Source of the DNA: Desulfobulbaceae bacterium UBA2262
Lineage (GTDB): Bacteria > Desulfobacterota > Desulfobulbia > Desulfobulbales > Desulfurivibrionaceae
Length of the DNA: 6,473 bases
Assembly (NCBI GenBank): GCA_002347185.1
Contig: DDXK01000030.1
Span: 1-6,473, forward strand
Reading direction: 5' to 3'
The notes under the pieces were generated by a model, which saw nothing but the letters and a program-made list of their open reading frames with translations, was not told where the DNA came from and made no database searches. The position numbers and the translations under genes were made by a program. This document shows positions 1 through 5,778 of the stretch, in pieces (the stretch's first letter is position 1; the number at the start of each line of letters is the position of its first letter).

Positions 1-455
1 TGCCGACGGTGACGGATTGCACCACGGACCCGACCCTGGAGGGCTGCACGGCGGTACTGCCGACGGTGACGGACTGCACCACGGACCCGACCCTGGAGGG
101 CTGCGCGGCGGTACTGCCTGTCTCGGCTGAGGGGGAAACGGTGGTGGAGGTGGTGGCTGCCGTCCAGACCCTGGTGGTCGTGGATCTGGCGGTGGAGGCG
201 GCGCTGCCCGTGGCCGAGCCGCCTCTGCCGGAGGAGCCGGTGGCGCAGGAGCCTTCAGCCTTCACGGAAGGAGAGCCGTTGGCCGCCGCGGAAGGTGAAA
301 GCAACGAAGCAGATGACGAGGCAACCGAGGAAGAAGAGGCTGCGGAGGAAGAGGGGCTCCTTGCCGCGACCTCCGAGGAGGCCCCCCTGGCCCAGCAGCC
401 GATTTTCGACCTGGGCGGCGGCGGCGTCGCCGGACAGAACATGGTGTGCAAATGA
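1..455 (+). CDS. C-terminal part of a cysteine-repeat, acidic-tailed protein, probably secreted (5' end outside window)
   Basis: The frame is open to the left edge and the repeat pattern is already in register there, so this is the 3' end of a longer gene; the GTG at position 9 lies inside a repeat and is not a credible start. The visible protein begins with two 19-residue repeats of the form PTVTDCTTDPTLEGCxAVL, each with two cysteines spaced CxxxxxxxxC. A Val/Ala/Pro-rich segment follows, then a strongly acidic stretch (rich in E, D and A), a Gly-rich turn, and the C-terminal end QNMVCK. No membrane segment is visible. From memory, Cys-containing repeats of this style occur near the C-terminus of filamentous-hemagglutinin-like two-partner-secretion exoproteins; that identity is an inference and the N-terminal secretion domain is not in view. 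The stop overlaps the start of the next gene. The reading frame is well supported; the function is not. Confidence 0.7.
   Translation, partial: PTVTDCTTDPTLEGCTAVLPTVTDCTTDPTLEGCAAVLPVSAEGETVVEVVAAVQTLVVVDLAVEAALPVAEPPLPEEPVAQEPSAFTEGEPLAAAEGESNEADDEATEEEEAAEEEGLLAATSEEAPLAQQPIFDLGGGGVAGQNMVCK
3..116 (+). repeat. Two tandem 57-bp coding repeats
   Basis: Copies at 3-59 and 60-116 match at 55 of 57 positions. One difference is silent (GAT/GAC for Asp) and the other changes Thr to Ala (ACG/GCG). The period is exactly 19 codons, so the reading frame is kept. The two bases before position 3 fit the end of a further copy, so the array probably continues to the left. After 116 only the first Pro codon resembles another unit. 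Confidence 0.93.
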
Positions 456-1405
456 TGCGCTTACGAATTTTCCAATCCAAAGATCGGCAAGAGAAAAGCA
501 AGGCCCTGGCCGCCCCGGCAGCCTGGAAGGGCCTCTGTGTGCTTCTTCTTTCCCTGCTCCCCTTCTTTTGGGCCGCACCAGGCCTCGCCGCCCAGCCGGC
601 CGGCACGGTCGAGGCGGTGGCCGGCAAGGTCACCGCCGCCGGCGCCGATGGGGCCATCCGCCCCCTGAGCAAGGGCGGCCAGGTCTTCAGCGGCGACACC
701 GTCAGCACCGGCCCCAATTCCCGGGTGCGCATCCTCTTCAGCGACAAGGGCCTTATCTTCCTGCGCCCCTCCACCCGCTTTGTCATCGATTCCTACAAGC
801 ACAGCGGCGACAAGCAGGAGGATGAAAGCCGCTTTTCCCTGGTCAAGGGCGGCTTCCGTTCCGTGACCGGCGCCATCGGCCAGGCCAACAAGGAGAAGGT
901 CACCATCGAGACGCCGGTGGCCACCATCGGCATCCGCGGCACCGACCACGAGGGTCGTTTTTGCGCCGGCGACTGCCTCGATCTTGCCGATATCGGGGTG
1001 AGCGCCCCGCCGGACGGCCTCTACACCGCCACCAACGCCGGCCAGACCGTGGTCGGCGGCCAGCCGTTCGGGGCGGGACAGTATGGCTTCACCTCGCCGG
1101 TCAGGGAAACAGTAAGGCTGCCCGAGCCGCCGCCGATCCTGAACGCGGACCCGGAGCTGCGGGGCGAATTGAGCGCGTCGACCCAGGAGGGCGAGGAAGG
1201 GGACGGCGCTGAACAGGAGCCCGGCCAAGGGCCTGACCAGGATGCCGGCGAGTCGCCGGCGGAGGCGGGCGGGGAAGAAAGTCCGGAGGCAGGCCAGCAG
1301 CCCGCCCAGACTCCCCAGGGGGAGCAGACCCCTGATGCCGGCGAGGGCGAGGCCTTCGAGATCCCGGCCCAGCCGGCGACCACCCGCGCTGTGCAATGCA
1401 ACTGA
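452..1405 (+). CDS. Exported FecR-domain protein with acidic Pro/Gln/Glu-rich C-terminal tail
   Basis: A protein of about 317 residues. An N-terminal basic stretch is followed by a hydrophobic segment (about residues 26-42) ending in a likely signal-peptidase site near GLAA|Q, so the product should be periplasmic or beyond. The FecR domain occupies about residues 50-215: a GDTVSTGPNSRVRILFSD segment, a KGGFRSVTG segment and the family hallmark IETPVATIGIRGTD. A loop with CAGDC follows and could hold a disulfide. From about residue 235 to the end the chain is low-complexity (E, G, Q, P, A), presumably disordered, and ends in QCN. The start is either ATG 452 or ATG 455, with GTG 446 also in frame. 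I chose 452 because it forms an ATGA overlap with the preceding stop; no strong Shine-Dalgarno is visible, which fits translational coupling. Stand-alone FecR-domain proteins like this differ from the membrane anti-sigma FecR, and no sigma factor gene is adjacent. The exact role is unknown. Confidence 0.9.
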   Translation: MMRLRIFQSKDRQEKSKALAAPAAWKGLCVLLLSLLPFFWAAPGLAAQPAGTVEAVAGKVTAAGADGAIRPLSKGGQVFSGDTVSTGPNSRVRILFSDKGLIFLRPSTRFVIDSYKHSGDKQEDESRFSLVKGGFRSVTGAIGQANKEKVTIETPVATIGIRGTDHEGRFCAGDCLDLADIGVSAPPDGLYTATNAGQTVVGGQPFGAGQYGFTSPVRETVRLPEPPPILNADPELRGELSASTQEGEEGDGAEQEPGQGPDQDAGESPAEAGGEESPEAGQQPAQTPQGEQTPDAGEGEAFEIPAQPATTRAVQCN

Positions 1406-1421
1406 AGCGGCGGCCGGCGGC

Positions 1422-3653
1422 CTATTTTTCCTTCCGTTCGTAGACGCCGTCCCAGCCCTCGCCCGGATCGGCGGCGGCAAGCGCCTCGACGCGCTCCAGA
1501 TAGAGGCTGTAGAGCCGCGAGGCCGGAGCGGCCTCGCACAGGCGGCTGAAGCCGGCCCGGGCTTCTTGCCAGCGCCGGGCCCGGAAGGCGGCCAGCAGCC
1601 GGTGATATTCCTCAAGTTCGGCCAGCAGGGGCTCGCTGGCCTCAGTGGCCCGGCAGCACGGCTCATAGACCCGGATGGCCCTGGTCTTGCCCTTGACCCG
1701 CACCAGATCAAGCTCCCGGAAAAGAAAGGCGGCGCCGGCCGCCTCCCGCGTTGTCTCGCCCACCACCAGCCCCACCCCATAATACTTGGTGGTTCCCTCC
1801 AGCCGGGAGCCGAGGTTGACCGCATCGCCCAGGACGGTATAGGCGCGGCGGTATTCCGAGCCCATGTCCCCCACATTCATCGGCCCGGTGTTGATGCCGA
1901 TGCCGATGGCGATGGGCGGCAGCCCCTCGGCGGCAAACTCCTGCCGCAGCACCTCGGTCTCCGCCAGCATGCGCAGGGCCGCCTCGATGGCCTGGGCGGC
2001 GTGCTGCTGGTCCGCCACCGGCGCCCCCCAGAAGGCCATGATCATGTCGCCCACGTACTTGTCGATGGTTCCCCGCGTTTCGAAGATGATCCTGGTCATG
2101 GGGGTGAAGTAGCGGTTGAGCAGGGTTTTCAGTTCCGCGGCGGAGAGGCTTTCCGACAGGGTGGTGAAGCCCCGGATGTCGGCAAAGAGCACGGTCAGTT
2201 CGCGGGTTTCCCCCTCGAAGCTGTAGTTTTGCGGATTGTCCGTCATTTCCTGGACGATCTGGGGCGGCACATACTGGCCGAACATGCCCTTGAGCTGGCG
2301 GCGGGAGCGCGATTCCACCAGGAAGCCATAGGCGAGGTTGCTGGTGGCGAGCAGGCCGGTCATGATCAGGGGCATGGCCAGGGAGAGCACCAGGCCCTGG
2401 CGCCAGAGAAGAAGATTGCCCAGGAGCAGGGCGGCGGCAATGGCAAAGGTGTAGAGGAACTGCGGCAGGGGGGAGAAAAAAGGCAGGGCCAGCGCCAGGG
2501 CCAGGCCGCTGGCCACCATGATCACGAAATCGGCGCCCCGCGCCCAGGCGGGCTGCACCAGGAAACGCTTGCTCAGGATGGCGTCGATGAGGTTGGCGTG
2601 GATCTCCACCCCCGGGTAGACCGCCTGCACCGGCGTCGCCCGCAGATCGAAAAGACCGGGCGCCGTGGTGCCCACCAGAACGATGGCTCCCTCCAGCCGC
2701 TGGAGGGCAGGGGAGCCGGCCAGCACCTCGCTGGCGGAAATATAGGGAAAGCTGCCCTTGGGGCCGCGGTAGGGAACGATCATCTGGCCGTCGGCATCGG
2801 TGGGGATGCTGGCAAAGCCGGGAAGCTCCAGGGCTTCCACTGTTTCCACGCCGTTGATCGGGCTGGTGTGCAGGCGCAGTGAGTCGGCGAGGAGAAAATG
2901 GCGCAGGGTTTCCAGGGCCAGGGAGGAGTAGAGCCCGTCCTGGAAGCGGGCCACCAGGGGAGCGCGCCGGACCACCCCGTCCGGATCGGGGAGCAGGCTG
3001 AAAAAGCCGCCGCCCAGGGCCGACTCGGCCAGCAGGGGCAGATTGGCCGTGTAGCCACGCATGGGGGCCAGGGAGGAGTGGGCGAGGAGCTCGGGGTTTT
3101 CCATGGAGAGGGGCGCGGGCAGGGCTCCGATCCGCCGTGGCTCCCGGGGCTGAAAGGCGTAGCCGAGGATCACTTCCCGGTCGCGGAGTGCGTCGGCGAA
3201 AAAGCGGTCGCGGTCAAAGTGTGCTTCGTGACGGAGGAGGGTCGCGGCCAGGGCCTTGTCCTCCAGGCCCCGCTGTTCGAGAAAAGCGGCGACCTCCCTG
3301 GCCGGATTCTCCTCCGGTTCCGCAAACATCACGTCGAAGGCGACCACCGAGGCGCCAGCCTCGCCAAGTCGGTGCACGAGCTCCGCGATCTTGGCCCGCG
3401 ACCAGGGCCAGCGTCCGTGTTCGCTCAAGGCCCTATCGTCGATGTCGACGATGACCACCCTGGTGGCCTCCTCATCCGGCGAGGCGGCGCTGAGGCCGGC
3501 CATGGCGCGGAGCCGGAGGTCGAAGGCCACCAGCTCCAGGCGCAGGGGCAGGTCGCTGACAAAGGCGGGTTTGGCGAGCTGGATCCAGAGCAGCGCCGAC
3601 ATCAGGCAAAGACCCATGGCGGCGGCCAGGAAGCGGCGTTTGCGGTAGAGCAT
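1422..3653 (-). CDS. CHASE2-domain transmembrane class III adenylate cyclase
   Basis: 743 residues, apparently full length. Layout: an N-terminal membrane segment (about 8-28); an extracytoplasmic CHASE2 sensor domain (about 35-365, with the typical VVIVDIDDRALSEHGRWPW and VVAFDVMFAEP motifs); three closely packed membrane segments (about 373-440); a short linker; a class III cyclase domain (about 484-625); and a C-terminal helical tail ending in the WDGV-x-ERK-type motif seen in this family. All catalytic residues are visible: metal aspartates D492 (FADIRGF) and D536 (KYVGD), base-specifying K532 and D610, and transition-state N613 and R617 (VLGDAVNLGSRLEG). The Lys/Asp pair predicts ATP as substrate, giving cAMP. 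The start is ATG 3651-3653, preceded by GAGGAG (3664-3669) with 10-bp spacing. The stop lies 16 bp from that of the convergent FecR gene. CHASE2 ligands are generally unknown; a guanylate cyclase is less likely given the Lys/Asp pair. Confidence 0.95.
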   Translation of the reverse strand: MLYRKRRFLAAAMGLCLMSALLWIQLAKPAFVSDLPLRLELVAFDLRLRAMAGLSAASPDEEATRVVIVDIDDRALSEHGRWPWSRAKIAELVHRLGEAGASVVAFDVMFAEPEENPAREVAAFLEQRGLEDKALAATLLRHEAHFDRDRFFADALRDREVILGYAFQPREPRRIGALPAPLSMENPELLAHSSLAPMRGYTANLPLLAESALGGGFFSLLPDPDGVVRRAPLVARFQDGLYSSLALETLRHFLLADSLRLHTSPINGVETVEALELPGFASIPTDADGQMIVPYRGPKGSFPYISASEVLAGSPALQRLEGAIVLVGTTAPGLFDLRATPVQAVYPGVEIHANLIDAILSKRFLVQPAWARGADFVIMVASGLALALALPFFSPLPQFLYTFAIAAALLLGNLLLWRQGLVLSLAMPLIMTGLLATSNLAYGFLVESRSRRQLKGMFGQYVPPQIVQEMTDNPQNYSFEGETRELTVLFADIRGFTTLSESLSAAELKTLLNRYFTPMTRIIFETRGTIDKYVGDMIMAFWGAPVADQQHAAQAIEAALRMLAETEVLRQEFAAEGLPPIAIGIGINTGPMNVGDMGSEYRRAYTVLGDAVNLGSRLEGTTKYYGVGLVVGETTREAAGAAFLFRELDLVRVKGKTRAIRVYEPCCRATEASEPLLAELEEYHRLLAAFRARRWQEARAGFSRLCEAAPASRLYSLYLERVEALAAADPGEGWDGVYERKEK

Positions 3654-3672
3654 CGCGGTCAGGCTCCTCGTG

Positions 3673-3698
3673 CTGGCACGGCAAAAAGGCTGCGCCAG
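3673..3698 (-). promoter_or_regulatory. Possible leader hairpin before the cyclase gene
   Basis: On the - strand the arms CTGGCGC (3692-3698) and GTGCCAG (3673-3679) pair over 7 bp including one G-U, with a 12-nt loop holding a run of five T. The hairpin sits just 5' of the Shine-Dalgarno of the cyclase gene (3664-3669), between that site and the terminator of the preceding gene. It could affect mRNA stability or initiation, or be chance in GC-rich DNA. I see no known riboswitch consensus and no convincing -35/-10 pair in the gap. Confidence 0.3.
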
Positions 3699-3722
3699 TC
3701 CATTTTTCGTTTTTCCGCCCTG

Positions 3723-3755
3723 AAAAAAAAACGGCCACCCGCTTTCGGCGGGCGG
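3723..3755 (-). terminator. Intrinsic terminator after the reductase gene
   Basis: On the - strand an 8-bp stem, CCGCCCGC (3748-3755) with GCGGGTGG (3735-3742, one G-U pair), closes a CGAAA loop. It is followed after three bases by a run of nine T (A-run 3723-3731 on the + strand). It begins about 20 bp after the stop of the reductase gene, so it should end the lipoprotein-reductase transcript and separate it from the cyclase gene. Confidence 0.88.
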
Positions 3756-3776
3756 AGAAGAATTTTTACCTGAAAA

Positions 3777-4742
3777 TCAGGAGCCCGGCAAGTGTTCCGC
3801 GCCCGGGGGGCAGGACGCGGCCAGGGCGGCTTCCAGGGCCCGCACCCCCGCATGGAGCTGCCGGTTCGCCGGCACGGCGATCCCCAGGGCTTCGGCCTCG
3901 GCGATGATGGCGCCGTTGATCGCCTCGATTTCGGTGCGCCTCCTTTTGCGGACATCCTGGAGCATGGAGGAGCTGTTTTCGGCGGTGGCCCGGCAGACCG
4001 CAAGGGTTCTGGCCACCGGCTCCGGGGCAATCCCGATTCCCTTGGCCCGGGCCACGGCGGCGGCCTCCTCCACCGCGGCGGTCAGGAGGCCCAGCGCCTC
4101 CGGCCGGTGCAGGAGTTCGCCATTCTTGCACTGCAAAAGGGCGGTGAGGGCATTGATGCCCGCGTTGACCAGGAGCTTGTCCCAGAGCGGGGTCAGGATA
4201 TCCGTGGAGATCCTGGTGGGCAGGCCGGCGGCCTGAAAAAGGGCGGCCGCCGCCGCGAGTCGTGCCCCTTCCGCCTCCGTGTTCTTGTCGCTGAAGCCGA
4301 AGACGGTCTGGCCGCTGCCGCCGAAGCGGACCCGGCCGGGGGCAAGCAGGGTGGCGCCCAGGGAGGTGACGGCCAGGGCCCAGGCGCCGGGCAGGCCGGC
4401 TTTTTTCAGGAGGGGGAGATGGGCGATGCCGTTCTGGAAGGCGAGGAGCAGGCTTTTTTCGTTGAGCAGGGGGAAAAGCGAGGGAAGGGCGCTTGCCACG
4501 GCCGTGGACTTGAGGCAGAGCAGGAGCAGATCCACCGGGCCGCAGGCCCAGGGATCGGCGCTGGCGAGGACCTGGACCCGGAGGAGCCGGTCGGGGTATT
4601 CAAGAGTGAGGCCCTGACCCTGGAGCAGGGCTGCGCGTTCGCCGTCGTGGTCCAGGATCAGGATGGGTTCGGAGGCCTTGTCGGCGAGGAGGACGGCGAG
4701 AAGCGAGCCCAGGGCGCCCGGGCCGACCACAGCGATCTTCAT
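3777..4742 (-). CDS. panE: 2-dehydropantoate 2-reductase family protein (PanE/ApbA)
   Basis: 321 residues, slightly longer than the roughly 300 usual for this cytoplasmic family. In pantothenate (coenzyme A) synthesis PanE reduces 2-dehydropantoate to (R)-pantoate with NADPH. An N-terminal Rossmann fold carries GPGALG at residues 7-12. Further family signatures are K78 (CLKS), N104 (FQNG), the catalytic-type K189 (WDKLLVNAGINALTAL, about 187-202) and E271 in RTEIEAINGAI, which matches the conserved Glu of the C-terminal helical domain. The start is ATG 4740-4742, with AGGAGAG (4751-4757) 8 bp upstream. It follows the lipoprotein gene by 23 bp, so the two are probably co-transcribed, and an intrinsic terminator follows its stop. 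No other pantothenate gene is in the window. Many ApbA/PanE paralogues reduce other 2-keto acids, so the family is sure and the substrate less so. Confidence 0.87.
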   Translation of the reverse strand: MKIAVVGPGALGSLLAVLLADKASEPILILDHDGERAALLQGQGLTLEYPDRLLRVQVLASADPWACGPVDLLLLCLKSTAVASALPSLFPLLNEKSLLLAFQNGIAHLPLLKKAGLPGAWALAVTSLGATLLAPGRVRFGGSGQTVFGFSDKNTEAEGARLAAAAALFQAAGLPTRISTDILTPLWDKLLVNAGINALTALLQCKNGELLHRPEALGLLTAAVEEAAAVARAKGIGIAPEPVARTLAVCRATAENSSSMLQDVRKRRRTEIEAINGAIIAEAEALGIAVPANRQLHAGVRALEAALAASCPPGAEHLPGS

Positions 4743-4765
4743 GCGCCGCCCTCTCCTGGCCGGAA

Positions 4766-5653
4766 TCAGCGGCTGACCGCTACATCCTCGACAATAACAT
4801 CGTATTTATAGCCGAAGCCGAAGTCCTTGTTGGCGGCCAGCACCCCTTCCACGGTGACGATGTCGCCCTTTTCCGCGGAGCCGGCGGTGGTCACCACAAG
4901 ATCGTGGGTATTTTTCCCGGGCTCGCCGGTGCCATCCTGAAGATGGAGCCAGGTTTTGCCCATGATCCCGGGGGAAACCTTCACCACCTGGGCCTTGACC
5001 CGGACTTTCTTGCCATTCAGCTCGGCGGCCTTGGCAAAGAGTTCGCCCACCGTGTGCGCGTTGTCGCCGGTGGCCTTCTCCATCTTCAGCTCCACAAAGG
5101 GAACAACCACCTTGCCGCCGCTGCCCATGGCCATCTCGCTGGCGGCAGGGGTTGCTGTTCCGCTCCCTTCCTGCTGCATGGCCGACTGGAAATCAGCGCC
5201 GCCGGCCGCGGCGGGCATGGCGCTGGCCGCCGGCGCCGCCGCGGCGTGGGGATCGCTGTTCGCCGTTTTCGGTTCCTTGCCGGCCAGGCCCGGGGCAAAG
5301 ATCAGTTCGGCAAAGGTCCGGTTCAGGCTCTTGCTGGGGAAGTTCTGCATGAACTGCCCTTCGTTGACGGTGACCTCCTCGTCAACCGCAACCTCGGTTT
5401 CCGGCACCGCCACCCAGTACTCCCCGGCCGGGGCGGCGACGAGCACATAGGTGAAGCCGCCGCCGGCAGCGACCTCCTTGGCCTTGCCCTGCAGGGGATA
5501 GGCAATCTGCTTCTCCACGGCCGGAGCCGCTTCCTGGGCCGGCGGCGTGGCAGGCTCGGGAGCCTTTGTCGCCTGCTGCTGGCTGTCGCAGGCGACAAAG
5601 GTCAATACACACAGAACTCCACCCAGAACGCACTGCCATTTTTTTAAGCTCAT
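4766..5653 (-). CDS. Lipoprotein with two OB-fold-like halves (NrfJ-like)
   Basis: 295 residues. The N-terminus has basic residues (SLKKW), a hydrophobic stretch and a lipobox LTFVAC with C22 as the lipidated residue, so the product should be membrane-anchored and face the periplasm. After a Pro/Ala/Gln-rich spacer comes a first beta-rich unit (about 46-125; GGGFTYVLV, GEYWVAVPETEV, NEGQFMQNFPSKSLNRTF). An Ala-rich linker (about 131-180) leads to a second unit (about 198-293; GKKVRVKAQVVKVS, GKTWLHLQDGTG, DIVTVEGVLAANKDFGFGYKYDVIVED). The second unit matches the periplasmic OB-fold type often annotated NrfJ-like or, misleadingly, as DNA-binding. I chose ATG 5651-5653 because it gives a clean lipoprotein signal and has AAGGAGAG 8 bp upstream; the frame stays open further 5', but that would bury the signal peptide and cross the clpA terminator. 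The partner and role are unknown; the second half is recognised with moderate certainty, the first by pattern only. Confidence 0.86.
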   Translation of the reverse strand: MSLKKWQCVLGGVLCVLTFVACDSQQQATKAPEPATPPAQEAAPAVEKQIAYPLQGKAKEVAAGGGFTYVLVAAPAGEYWVAVPETEVAVDEEVTVNEGQFMQNFPSKSLNRTFAELIFAPGLAGKEPKTANSDPHAAAAPAASAMPAAAGGADFQSAMQQEGSGTATPAASEMAMGSGGKVVVPFVELKMEKATGDNAHTVGELFAKAAELNGKKVRVKAQVVKVSPGIMGKTWLHLQDGTGEPGKNTHDLVVTTAGSAEKGDIVTVEGVLAANKDFGFGYKYDVIVEDVAVSR

Positions 5654-5661
5654 GGATAACT

Positions 5662-5669
5662 CTCTCCTT
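5662..5669 (-). promoter_or_regulatory. Ribosome binding site that fixes the lipoprotein start
   Basis: AAGGAGAG on the - strand, 8 bp before ATG 5651-5653. It is the reason for preferring this start over in-frame starts further upstream, which would lie in or beyond the terminator at 5694-5722. Confidence 0.85.
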
Positions 5670-5693
5670 ATGTTGTTTCGGCTTGCGGACATG

Positions 5694-5722
5694 AAAAAAG
5701 CGCCCCGCCGTTCACGGGGCGC
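5694..5722 (-). terminator. Intrinsic terminator after clpA
   Basis: On the - strand a perfect 8-bp GC stem, GCGCCCCG (5715-5722) with CGGGGCGC (5700-5707), closes a 7-nt loop and is followed at once by six T (5694-5699). It lies 56 bp beyond the clpA stop. The lipoprotein gene starts only 40 bp further on, so its promoter must lie in that short gap or overlap the terminator, unless it depends on read-through. Confidence 0.88.
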
Positions 5723-5778
5723 CGTGCTCTTGCTTCTTTCTTTAATGACACTGAAGGGAGAAAAAAGTTCAACAGGCT

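Noticed and set aside
1412..1429. GC-rich hairpin followed by TATTTTT after the FecR-domain gene as an intrinsic terminator
   Set aside because: The stem is only 4 bp with a 3-nt loop and the T-run is broken; it is too weak to call.
461..1876. A 471-codon open frame on the - strand opposite the FecR-domain gene
   Set aside because: It overlaps both the FecR gene and the end of the cyclase gene, and its sequence is P/R/A/G-rich without any domain.
1242..2882. A 546-codon open frame on the + strand opposite the cyclase gene
   Set aside because: It lies antisense to a gene with unmistakable catalytic motifs, and its product is a low-complexity R/G/P/H/Q-rich chain typical of the opposite strand of high-GC genes.
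2898..3773. A 291-codon open frame on the + strand over the start of the cyclase gene
   Set aside because: It has the same antisense composition (G, Q, H-rich), runs through the terminator and intergenic gap, and shows no domain.
3792..4811. A 339-codon open frame on the + strand opposite the reductase gene
   Set aside because: It is antisense to a recognised PanE-family gene and has shadow-type composition with no motif.
5723..5778. TTGAAC with a possible -10 downstream on the - strand as a promoter for the lipoprotein gene
   Set aside because: No acceptable -10 box is found at the right spacing, and the site would lie before the clpA terminator.
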